From contig CANQWX010000016.1 in NCBI GenBank assembly GCA_947627665.1, forward strand, positions 1 through 44,342: a stretch of DNA of 44,342 bases. The letters run 5' to 3'. The position numbers were made by a program, and so were the translations under genes. Of this stretch, positions 32,708 to 40,950 are shown in pieces; positions within the stretch are counted from its first letter, which is position 1, and every line of letters starts with the position of its first letter. The DNA comes from an uncultured Clostridia bacterium (GTDB lineage: Bacteria; Bacillota; Clostridia; Christensenellales; Borkfalkiaceae). Under the pieces are notes generated by a model that worked only from the letters and a program-made list of their open reading frames with translations, was not told the origin of the DNA and did not search any database.

Positions 32708-35700
32708 ATGAAGGGGAAATTCTTAGCTGCCATCAGTATGGTAACGGCGTTGATCTTGGGTGCGGGCGCACCGACGCATGCGTTTGCGTATCCGTCAACG
32801 GAAGAACAGGAGGAATATGCTTCGCGGGGTTGGTTTGCGGACTTCAATTCTTACGAAGAACAGAAAGAGTATCTCGGCGAATGGAATGCCGAGCTTGAAG
32901 CGGAGGGCGTTGTTCTTTTGAAGAACAAGGATCATGCGCTTCCTCTCAGCCGCGGTTCGCGTGTGAGTTTGTTCGGCACACAATCCTACGACCCGATGTA
33001 TGGCGGCACCGGTTCTGCCGGCGCGACGGGGGATGTCCAGCCCGTTTCTTTGGTCGAAGGACTCGAAAACGAAGGATTCAAGCTCAATCCGGTGATCCGT
33101 CCCATTTACGAGGCGGCGCTCACCGACTACCGCGCCATGGTGCATACCTCCGGGAAGATGACCGTCGAGGCGCCCCCCGAGATCCTTTCCGGCACGGAGG
33201 GGTCTTTCTACATGTACGGCGACGCGGCGATCTGCACGATCACCCGTTCGGGCGGCGAAACATCCGACGTCGGCATGGGGACAGGCGCCTATTTTGCAAA
33301 AGACGGCGGCGGGGCCATAGACGCCGGAGGTTACATGTATGCGGATGAGGATGCTCACTATCTCCAACTTACCGACAACGAGAAAGCGACCATCAAGTAC
33401 ATGGGCGAGAACTTCGACAAGGTCATCGTCCTCATCAACAGCGGCAATATCCTCGAAGTGAAGGAACTCGAAGAGGACCCGAACGTTTCGGCGATCTTGT
33501 TTATCGGACAGCCCGGCGAAACCGGTTTCAACGGAGTGGGCAAGGTGCTCAACGGCGAGATCTCTCCCTCCGGCAAGACGGTCGACCTGTGGGCTTCCGA
33601 CTTCAAACACGATCCGACGTTCCAGAACTTCGGCGACAATAAGCAGTTCGGCTCCGAACTGGATAACTCCCTCTATCGGGAGGACGGGACCGTCATCGAG
33701 ACCGAGGGCGGATACAGAGGGAAAAATTCTCACGAGGTCGAATACGAAGAGGGGATCTACATCGGATACCGCTATTACGAAACGAGAGCGGCCTCCTACA
33801 AAAAAGCGATCGACCGGATCGGCGAAAAGCAATATTCCGGCGAAAAGCCCGGCGAACAGTGGTATCAAGACGAGGTCGTCTATCCGTTCGGCTTCGGTTT
33901 GAGTTATACCACCTTCACGCAGACGATCGACGCGGACAGCAAGGAAACATTCGAAGCGGCGATCGAAGCGGCGGACGGCCTCGACGACTATGCCGACCTC
34001 CAAGTCACCGTCAAGAATACGGGCGCGGTGTCCGGCAAGGATGTTGTGGAGCTATATGTGCACGCCCCCTATACGGAGGGACAGATCGAGAAGTCGGAAG
34101 TCGTTCTCGCCGGCTATGCAAAGACGAAGCTCCTTGCGCCCGGCGAACAGCAGACGGTCACCGTTTCCGTCCGTTTGGCGGATATCGCGTCCTTCGACTT
34201 CGATGACGCCAACCGCAATGGATACAAGGGCTATGAGCTTGACGCGGGCAACTACGAATTTCGTCTTCAAAGCGATTCCCATACCGTGATCGACAAGTTC
34301 AGCGCAACGCTCACGGCAAAGCAGCTCGATAACGACGGGGACGCGGACAACAATACGCTCTTCTCCAATGAGGACGAGAACAACTCCATGATCCAGAACC
34401 AATACGGCGGGACCATGAAACTGATGTCCCGTGCAAACATGGAAGACACTTTCCCCACTTATCCGACCAAGGAGGACCGCACGTTCGACGACGAAACCTT
34501 CATCAAGATGCTCGTTTCCAGAGAAAAGGGAGAATCCGATCCCGATGTCCCCACCACAAGATACACGTCTTCCTACAAGAGCACCGACGACAAGGTGACC
34601 GATCCTTGGTATAAAACAGAGGAGGACATCCCCGAAGGTTGGACTCAGGCGGGATCCCATACGGAAGGCGAGAAGGCAAAGATCCCGCTCTCCAAGATGA
34701 TCGGGATCGACTATCAGGGCACCGATGCGCTCACTGCCGAAGATACCGATGTCGCGGAGTTCGTCGGCAAGACGGGCGCCCAGGCGTGGGAGATCTTCAT
34801 GAATCAGCTCACCTACGACGAGATGAAGGCATATCTTTCCGACGGCTTATACAAGACGGTCGCCAATGACTTCATCGGCAAGGAAGAGGGAGAGGACGCG
34901 GACGGTCCCGCGCAGATCCAGAACGGCTTCTGGTATGCGGACGGCGTCATTCTCGGCTCCACCTGGAACGTTGACATCGCCTATCTCTATGGCGTGATGG
35001 TCGGGAACGAATCCATGTTCCTCAATGTGCCCGGATGGTACGGTCCTTCCATGAACATCCATCGCACTCCCTTCGCCGGCAGGAATTTCGAATACTTCTC
35101 CTCGGACGGCGTGCAGGGCGGCAGAGTCGCGGCGGCGATGGTGAGCGGCGCACAGTCCAAGGGCGTAAACTGCTACATCAAGCACTTCGGGACCAATGAG
35201 CAGGAAACCGACCGCAACAACCTCATGACGTTCTCTTCCGAGCAGGCGATCCGCGAAGTCTTTCTCAAGCCCTTCGAATATGCGGTGAAAGAGGGACACG
35301 CGACGGGTTGCATGGCGGCGATGAGCCGTATCGGTATCATGTATGTGGACGGTAGCTATCCTTGTCTGACGATGCTTTTGCGCAAGGAATGGGGGTTCCG
35401 CGGGGCGCTCAATGCCGATCATACGACGGCTTCCGCGAATCTCAATCAGCGCGTCGGCTTGAACTTCCCGCTCGGCACCTACGGCGGCAACAACACCATC
35501 TACGGCACATGGGATAAGGCGGCAAGAGAGGGCAAGGGCATTGTCCTCGGCACGAATTCGAAAGCGGACGCCACGCAATACTACTGGGTGCGCACCAGGG
35601 CAACCGAAGCCCTTTGGGTCGCAGCCAACACCAACTACACCGAAACAAAGATGGACAAGTCCGCGTTCGTGGACCTCACCGGCGAAAAGGCTCTCACGGT

Positions 35701-36751
35701 AAGCGTCGGCGAGAAGGGGAGCGACTACAGCGTCGCCGTCGGAGCCGACGCGATCCCGAAAGGAGTCAACGTGAGCTATGCCATCACGAAGGGGTCTGCG
35801 CCCTATGGGACCTATCTCACGCCGTCGGGGTCGTTTGGAGGGCAGTTTGCCCGCGAGGGGACGACCGAGCTGGAAGTCACCGCATATATCAACGGCTGGT
35901 CTCCCAAGACGTTCAAGGTCACCCTCATCGTAAAACCGCTCATCACGCTGGAGGGCGGATTCGAATTGGAAGTCGGCAAGCCCGTGGATGGGGTCTGCAT
36001 CCCGCAATCTCCCTATGCGATCGGCGATGCGGACGGCTCCAGAAATCTGGGACTGCATGTGTTCAAATTCAGCGGCGAAGTCCCCGGACTCACCTTCGGA
36101 AGGACGATTCCCGCGGACACCGACGGCCTCGACTGGGGAGAAACAGACGCACTCGACGGCTCCGTCTACGGCACTCCCACGACCCCCGGTACCTATACGG
36201 TTTCCGTTACGCTCGACTGCCGCTATTGGAAGGCGAAGGAAACGGGGAACGATATCAAGGATAATTTCCGCAGCAAAAAAGTAAACGTCGAATTGACCTT
36301 TACGGTCACGGGCGGAACGAGCGAGAGCGACATACAATTCCGCGTGAACGACGGCAAGCTGCAATTCTGCGGGGAGGACGAAGTGTGGAAGGACGTTACG
36401 GACGGCACGGCCGCCGGCGGCAAAACCATCACCGATGTCGCGTCGTTCACCGACGACACAGGATCCGGTTACACCGTATCTTTCAGCGACGGGACTTCCA
36501 TCAAGATCTATAACGGCGCGGACGGCGCGCAGGGACCCCAGGGTGAAAAGGGCGAAACCGGCGCACAAGGGCCAAAGGGCGATAAGGGCGACAAGGGCGA
36601 CGCCGGCGCGAACGGCTCTGACGGGGCGGACGGCACCGACGGCAAGGATGCCGAAGGCGGTTGCAACGGCGTGATCGGCACATGCGGCGCGATCATGGCG
36701 GCTGTCACCCTGCTCGGCGGCGCGGCATTGGTCCTGAGAAAGAAGAAGTAA
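32708..36751 (+). CDS. Secreted, anchored GH3 with Ig-like and collagen-like tail (GH3-4)
   Basis: The largest protein here, 1347 residues. Signal peptide (about 1-27, APTHAFA), GH3_C from about 60 (EAEGVVLLKNKDHALPLS, GGTGSAGATGD), FnIII-like (about 433-530), GH3_N barrel (about 690-920: DADGPAQIQN, GWYGPSMNIHRTPFAGRN, EYFSSDGVQGG, KHFGTNEQETDRN). Nucleophile position Asp904 sits in LNADHTTA, with Ala-Asp-His instead of Ser-Asp-Trp. After this come Ig-like segments (about 1000-1200), a small domain (SDIQFRVNDGKLQF), a collagen-like Gly-X-Y stretch (about 1270-1315) and a final membrane helix with LRKKK. The end GCNGVIGTCGAIMAAVTLLGG is a tail often seen on Clostridia surface proteins; no LPXTG. 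It heads the second cassette operon and is closest to GH3-3. Confidence 0.93.
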   Translation: MKGKFLAAISMVTALILGAGAPTHAFAYPSTEEQEEYASRGWFADFNSYEEQKEYLGEWNAELEAEGVVLLKNKDHALPLSRGSRVSLFGTQSYDPMYGGTGSAGATGDVQPVSLVEGLENEGFKLNPVIRPIYEAALTDYRAMVHTSGKMTVEAPPEILSGTEGSFYMYGDAAICTITRSGGETSDVGMGTGAYFAKDGGGAIDAGGYMYADEDAHYLQLTDNEKATIKYMGENFDKVIVLINSGNILEVKELEEDPNVSAILFIGQPGETGFNGVGKVLNGEISPSGKTVDLWASDFKHDPTFQNFGDNKQFGSELDNSLYREDGTVIETEGGYRGKNSHEVEYEEGIYIGYRYYETRAASYKKAIDRIGEKQYSGEKPGEQWYQDEVVYPFGFGLSYTTFTQTIDADSKETFEAAIEAADGLDDYADLQVTVKNTGAVSGKDVVELYVHAPYTEGQIEKSEVVLAGYAKTKLLAPGEQQTVTVSVRLADIASFDFDDANRNGYKGYELDAGNYEFRLQSDSHTVIDKFSATLTAKQLDNDGDADNNTLFSNEDENNSMIQNQYGGTMKLMSRANMEDTFPTYPTKEDRTFDDETFIKMLVSREKGESDPDVPTTRYTSSYKSTDDKVTDPWYKTEEDIPEGWTQAGSHTEGEKAKIPLSKMIGIDYQGTDALTAEDTDVAEFVGKTGAQAWEIFMNQLTYDEMKAYLSDGLYKTVANDFIGKEEGEDADGPAQIQNGFWYADGVILGSTWNVDIAYLYGVMVGNESMFLNVPGWYGPSMNIHRTPFAGRNFEYFSSDGVQGGRVAAAMVSGAQSKGVNCYIKHFGTNEQETDRNNLMTFSSEQAIREVFLKPFEYAVKEGHATGCMAAMSRIGIMYVDGSYPCLTMLLRKEWGFRGALNADHTTASANLNQRVGLNFPLGTYGGNNTIYGTWDKAAREGKGIVLGTNSKADATQYYWVRTRATEALWVAANTNYTETKMDKSAFVDLTGEKALTVSVGEKGSDYSVAVGADAIPKGVNVSYAITKGSAPYGTYLTPSGSFGGQFAREGTTELEVTAYINGWSPKTFKVTLIVKPLITLEGGFELEVGKPVDGVCIPQSPYAIGDADGSRNLGLHVFKFSGEVPGLTFGRTIPADTDGLDWGETDALDGSVYGTPTTPGTYTVSVTLDCRYWKAKETGNDIKDNFRSKKVNVELTFTVTGGTSESDIQFRVNDGKLQFCGEDEVWKDVTDGTAAGGKTITDVASFTDDTGSGYTVSFSDGTSIKIYNGADGAQGPQGEKGETGAQGPKGDKGDKGDAGANGSDGADGTDGKDAEGGCNGVIGTCGAIMAAVTLLGGAALVLRKKK
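36515..36658 (+). repeat. Collagen-like Gly-X-Y coding repeat
   Basis: About 15 consecutive Gly-X-Y triplets including GPQGEKGETG and GPKGDKGDKGD, in frame within GH3-4, just before the membrane anchor. Such stretches can form trimeric rods in bacteria. Confidence 0.88.
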
Positions 36752-36763
36752 TTGGCAGCACGG

Positions 36764-36795
36764 CCCTTGGCAACGGCGCAAGCCGTTGCCAAGGG
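36764..36795 (+). other. Perfect 14-bp intercistronic hairpin
   Basis: CCCTTGGCAACGGC (36764-36777) pairs perfectly with 36782-36795 around a GCAA tetraloop, 12 bases after the GH3-4 stop. It is followed by GAAAATTCCTTTG, not a T-run, so it is probably not a simple terminator. It may stabilise the 3' end of the GH3-4 message or adjust the ratio of GH3-4 to the downstream genes. Confidence 0.8.
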
Positions 36796-36832
36796 GAAAA
36801 TTCCTTTGAATCATCCATCCAGGAGGAACCGA

Positions 36833-37918
36833 ATGAATAAGATCATAAAAAGGACCTTATGCATGGGGATGGCATTGTCGTTAACGGCATGCCTTATTTT
36901 CCCCGCAGCATGCGACGGGGGAAAGAACGACGTTTCTCAAACGCATGAACACACTTACGCCGCGACATGGTCTTTTGACGAAACCCATCACTGGAAAGCG
37001 GCGACCTGCGATCACAAAGAGCTTTTCAAAGACAAAGCGGCTCACATTTTCAACGGCGGCAATACCTGCTCTGTTTGCTCCTACACGAAGTCCGACGACA
37101 AGGATCCCGATACGGACCCGTCTACAGACCCCGACAAGGACCCTGATACGGACCCCGATACAGACCCCGATACGGACCCCGACAAGGACCCAGAGCCGAA
37201 GGACTTTCTCGGGTCGGAGTGGATCGTTTCCCATGCGGAGGGCGCATCCGCGACCTATGTGTTCGAAGCCGAATGCACCAATCTCGGCAATAAGGACGGC
37301 GAGGGCTGGTCGGGAGGACAGAGCGGCGATGCCATGGTCGTTTCTTGCGGCACGGCAAGCCACGGCGCTGCGGTGTCCTACCTCTATCTCTACGGGGCGT
37401 CGGTCAATTTTCTCGTGGTTTCCGACCGGGACGTGCAGGACGCCACCTTGGTTCTCGTGCTTGACGCGGAACGCTTCGATCTCGAACTGGACAGCGAGAG
37501 CTACGGCATCCGCGTGGACCCCGTGAGCGAGCTTGACCTTTTGCCCGCCGCCGAAGGCGGCGCCTGGGGCGCCTGGGACGAGAATTTTCTGAACTTTTAC
37601 GATGACGACAATCCGGACGGTGCGCCGTTTGAAGGATATTGGATCAACAGATGGACTTGCGAAACGATCTCGATCGATGCGACCGGCAGGAATTTCGGAC
37701 AATTCGGCGAGTTTGTCATCACCGCGCACCTCAGACTCAAAAAAGGCGTCAATTCCATCTCTCTGATCACTTTGAACAACGACAGCCCCGGCGGGACCAT
37801 GCGGGCGAAAGCGCCCGTCGTCGATTGCATCAAGATCACGACGACAGCGCAGCTCGGCATGTATATGCCCGTCGACAACCGCGGATACGGCGACGACGGC
37901 GTCCGGATCGAGGAGTAA
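36833..37918 (+). CDS. Two-domain lipoprotein with His/Cys module and GWSGG domain
   Basis: A 361-residue lipoprotein. The signal peptide has two possible lipid-attachment Cys residues (SLTAC at 20, PAAC at 27). Residues about 35-85 form a His/Cys-rich module (HEHTY, HHWKAATCDH, CSVCSY), a pattern seen in Firmicutes surface proteins and possibly metal-binding. A (Asp-Pro-Asp-Thr)n linker follows (about 88-121). Residues about 135-345 are the CBM6/35-like domain shared with the product of 23910-24599: TYVFEAECTNLG, GEGWSGGQSG, FLVVSDRDVQDATLV, and ending AKAPVVDCIKITT. FEAE at the start strengthens the CBM6/35-like reading. AGGAGG precedes ATG 36833; GH3-5 starts one base after its stop, so the three genes form an operon. 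Likely glycan-binding partner of the GH3s (inference). Confidence 0.82.
   Translation: MNKIIKRTLCMGMALSLTACLIFPAACDGGKNDVSQTHEHTYAATWSFDETHHWKAATCDHKELFKDKAAHIFNGGNTCSVCSYTKSDDKDPDTDPSTDPDKDPDTDPDTDPDTDPDKDPEPKDFLGSEWIVSHAEGASATYVFEAECTNLGNKDGEGWSGGQSGDAMVVSCGTASHGAAVSYLYLYGASVNFLVVSDRDVQDATLVLVLDAERFDLELDSESYGIRVDPVSELDLLPAAEGGAWGAWDENFLNFYDDDNPDGAPFEGYWINRWTCETISIDATGRNFGQFGEFVITAHLRLKKGVNSISLITLNNDSPGGTMRAKAPVVDCIKITTTAQLGMYMPVDNRGYGDDGVRIEE
37095..37196 (+). repeat. 12-bp tandem repeat coding an Asp-Pro-Asp-Thr linker
   Basis: Repeats of a GACCCNGATACG-like unit encode DPDT/DPDK segments joining two domains of the lipoprotein. Length variation by slippage is possible. Confidence 0.85.
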
Positions 37919-37919
37919 C

Positions 37920-40883
37920 ATGAAAAAGATCTTTCGGGACCTGAATGTACGGGTATTTATGATCGTATCGACCATTCTGCTCGTGACGATCCTCGTGGTA
38001 AATATTCTTTCGTCCACGGTCTTTTACGATACCGTTTGTACGGTGTTTGGGAGGAGTTCCATCCGCTTGACGGGGGAGGATAGCTCCGTCTTTCGGAAGG
38101 ATGTCGCGGACAAGGCGGCGGCGCTTGAAAACGGAAACGCGGTTTCCATGCGGATCTGCGAGGAGGGCTTTACTCTTCTCAAAAATGCCGACGTCGGCGG
38201 CAAGCCCGCTCTGCCCCTCGGCGAGAGAGAAACGCGCGTGAGCGTCTTCGGGAAAAACTCTGTAAATATGGCGAAAGGCGGCTCCGGTTCGGGCGGGAGC
38301 GTGAACGCCGACGCAAAGGATATCTTCGATTCCCTTACCGCTTCCGGGTTCGAATACAATCCGTCGCTCGTCGAGTTCTATCGTGACGACGCGCGCTCCG
38401 GGAAGGGACGTGACAGCAATCCGACCGATCTCGACAACGGCGAAGCAGTTTCGCTCTCCGAGGGGGAAACCCCGGTTTCGGCCTATGGGAATTTGTTCGA
38501 TACCTGTTCGGCTTACTCCGATCTTGCGATCGTCGTGATCACGCGGATCGGCGGAGAAGGTTTCGACCTGCCTCGTTCCGCGGACGGGAGCCATTTTCTC
38601 CAACTCTCTTCCAATGAGCGCGACCTTTTGGAAAGGGTCGGCTCGATGGATTTCGGAAAAGTTCTTCTCGTGATCAATGCGGCGAACACGCTCGAGCTTG
38701 CTTCGGTCAAGACGGACAGCAACATCGACGCCGTTCTTTGGGTCGGTTATGCCGGCGGAAACGGCATGATGGCGTTGGGCGAACTCCTTCGGGGAAAAAC
38801 TCTCGAGGGCGAGGAGATCGGTCCTTCCGGCCGCACGGTGGACACCTACCGCGCCGATTTCACGCACGATCCGACTTGGGAGAACTTCGGGAGCGCGTTG
38901 GGCGGAGACGCCTATTTTACGACGACCGTAGATAAGCGGACGGGGAAGATCCGTTACGATAAGCAGCAGGCGTATTTCGTCGATTACGAAGAAGGCAATT
39001 ATATCGGCTATCGCTATTACGAAACCGCCTATGCCGAAGCGCTGGAAGGGAACTATGAAGGTTTTGTTTACGAGGACGAAGTCGTCTGGCCGTTCGGCTA
39101 TGGTTTGAGTTTTACGACTTTTTCCTGGACGCTCGAAAACGAGGGAGAGCTAAAGGACATCGTCCTGAAAAAGAATGACGCGCTCACTTTCCGCGTTCGG
39201 GTCGAAAACACGGGAACGTGGTCCGGACGTGACGTCGTCCAGCTCTATGTCACTCCACCGTACCATCGGAATGGGATCGAAAAATCCGCCAAGGTCCTGG
39301 TCGGATTCGCAAAGACCAAATCGCTTGCGCCGGGGGAATCGGAAGTCGTTTCGATCACGGTGGACAGCCCCTACGTTTTTGCCTCTTACGACTACAAGGA
39401 CGCCGATTCCGACGGTTTCCGCGGCTACGAAGCGGAGGCGGGGGATTATATCTTCTCTCTTTCGACCGACGCACACACGCCCGTGATCGCCGTTCCCGCG
39501 TCGATCCCGGAAACGATCCGCTATACCGCCGATCCCGTGACGGGGGAAACGGTTTCCAACCGCTTCACCGATCGTGAGGACAGCGGCATGGATTCCGACC
39601 GCGAACTGGCTACGGTACTCTCCCGCGCGGACTTTTCAGGGACCTGGCCCCAAAGGCGCTCCGAAGAAGAGAAGGACCGCAACGATTCCGTCGACTGGCT
39701 GGATTCGATCATGCACGCCAAGGAGGCCCCCAATCGGCCGGCGGCAGAGGTTTCGATGCCCGCCACCGGGAAAGAGAACGGCATCGTTCTTGCCGAGCTT
39801 GCGGGCGCGGATTACAGCGATCCTCTCTGGGAACGTTTTCTCGATCAACTCACCGTTGCGGAGATGACGGATCTTGTCAATCGGGGCGGATTCCACACCG
39901 AGGCGATCGAACGGCTCGGAGTGCCGCAGACAACGGCGGCGGACGGACCTGTCGGGTTCTGTAACTTCCTCGACGACCCCACGATCTACGGCACTTGCGT
40001 CTATCCTTGCGAGGTCGTGCTTGCCTCCACCTGGAATACGGACAGGCTCTATGATATGGGCGTTTCTCTCGGGAACGAAGGGCTTGTCGGGAACGAGAAG
40101 GGGGACGGTGCGCCGTATACCGGCTGGTATGCGCCCGGTGTCAATCTCCATCGCTCGCCCTTCGGCGGAAGAAACTTCGAATATTATTCGGAGGATCCTT
40201 TCCTCAGCGGGTATCTTGCCGCGGCTGCCATGAAAGGGGCTGCGGAAAAAGGGGTCTACGTCGACCTCAAACACTTTGCGCTCAATGAACAGGAGACCCA
40301 TCGCTCGAGCAACGGCGTGCTGACATGGGCGACCGAACAATCCGTCCGCGAGCTATATCTCAAGAGCTTCGAGATCGCCGTGAAGCAGGCGAAAGGCGAA
40401 GGGGTGAAGGCGATGGGCGTCATGACTTCCTTCAACCGCATCGGAGAGCGGTGGACGGGCGGCGATTGGCGCTTGCTGACGGGGATCCTGCGCAACGAGT
40501 GGGGATTTGAAGGTCTTGTCATCTGCGATTTCAATACCTGCAACCACATGGTCGAGAAGGATATGTTTTACGCCGGCGGCGATCTCAATCTTCAGATCCT
40601 CAACACAATGGTCTGGCGCCCGGACGGCAAGGACGCCACGGATGTTTCCCTCCTTCGGGAGAGCGCCAAGAACATTCTTTTCGTCGTTGCAAACAGCAAC
40701 GCCATGCGGGGAGAGTTCACAATGACCATTCCCACCTGGCAGATCATAGCGATCGTGATCTCTGTGGCGATCGTGCTCGGTCTTTCCGTTTGGGGCGTAT
40801 TTGCCATACGGAGCGCTCTCGGGAAAGAAGCGCCTGCAAACGGAAAAGAAGCGCCAAAAAGGAAGAAGAAAGATCCGAAATGA
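37920..40883 (+). CDS. GH3 with a membrane helix at each end, reversed domain order (GH3-5)
   Basis: A 987-residue GH3 protein: N-terminal membrane helix (about 11-33), GH3_C from about 70 (EEGFTLLKNADVG, GGSGSGGSVNAD), FnIII-like (about 422-530, TGTWSGRDVVQLYV), GH3_N barrel from about 635 (AADGPVGFCN, GWYAPGVNLHRSPFGGRN, EYYSEDPFLSG, KHFALNEQETHRS), predicted nucleophile Asp870 in VICDFNTC, then membrane helix about 939-962 and a Lys-rich tail. The organisation and many motifs match GH3-2, for example RSGKGRDSNP against RSGEGRTPNP and SRADFSGTWPQ against SRTDWGNTWPT, so these two are paralogues by duplication. The start lies one base after the lipoprotein stop, with GAGGAG inside the upstream gene, so translation is coupled. 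Ends at a terminator. Confidence 0.93.
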   Translation: MKKIFRDLNVRVFMIVSTILLVTILVVNILSSTVFYDTVCTVFGRSSIRLTGEDSSVFRKDVADKAAALENGNAVSMRICEEGFTLLKNADVGGKPALPLGERETRVSVFGKNSVNMAKGGSGSGGSVNADAKDIFDSLTASGFEYNPSLVEFYRDDARSGKGRDSNPTDLDNGEAVSLSEGETPVSAYGNLFDTCSAYSDLAIVVITRIGGEGFDLPRSADGSHFLQLSSNERDLLERVGSMDFGKVLLVINAANTLELASVKTDSNIDAVLWVGYAGGNGMMALGELLRGKTLEGEEIGPSGRTVDTYRADFTHDPTWENFGSALGGDAYFTTTVDKRTGKIRYDKQQAYFVDYEEGNYIGYRYYETAYAEALEGNYEGFVYEDEVVWPFGYGLSFTTFSWTLENEGELKDIVLKKNDALTFRVRVENTGTWSGRDVVQLYVTPPYHRNGIEKSAKVLVGFAKTKSLAPGESEVVSITVDSPYVFASYDYKDADSDGFRGYEAEAGDYIFSLSTDAHTPVIAVPASIPETIRYTADPVTGETVSNRFTDREDSGMDSDRELATVLSRADFSGTWPQRRSEEEKDRNDSVDWLDSIMHAKEAPNRPAAEVSMPATGKENGIVLAELAGADYSDPLWERFLDQLTVAEMTDLVNRGGFHTEAIERLGVPQTTAADGPVGFCNFLDDPTIYGTCVYPCEVVLASTWNTDRLYDMGVSLGNEGLVGNEKGDGAPYTGWYAPGVNLHRSPFGGRNFEYYSEDPFLSGYLAAAAMKGAAEKGVYVDLKHFALNEQETHRSSNGVLTWATEQSVRELYLKSFEIAVKQAKGEGVKAMGVMTSFNRIGERWTGGDWRLLTGILRNEWGFEGLVICDFNTCNHMVEKDMFYAGGDLNLQILNTMVWRPDGKDATDVSLLRESAKNILFVVANSNAMRGEFTMTIPTWQIIAIVISVAIVLGLSVWGVFAIRSALGKEAPANGKEAPKRKKKDPK

Positions 40884-40918
40884 TCTTCCGTTTTCTTTTA
40901 CCATTTCCTCCTCTCGGT

Positions 40919-40950
40919 GGCGGGGTTTGCTTTGCGGACCCCGCCTGTTT
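40919..40950 (+). terminator. Terminator of the GH3-4 operon
   Basis: GGCGGGGT (40919-40926) pairs with ACCCCGCC (40938-40945), followed by TGTTTT. This also marks the right edge of the GC-rich glycan region. Confidence 0.8.

Noticed and set aside
20022..36751. LPXTG sortase anchors on the stalked GH3s
   Set aside because: Both proteins end in a membrane helix and basic tail, but no LPXTG or close variant precedes the helix.
34847..36814. 655-codon minus-strand frame within GH3-4
   Set aside because: Antisense shadow; the repetitive Arg/Val/Ala content and absence of motifs argue against a gene.
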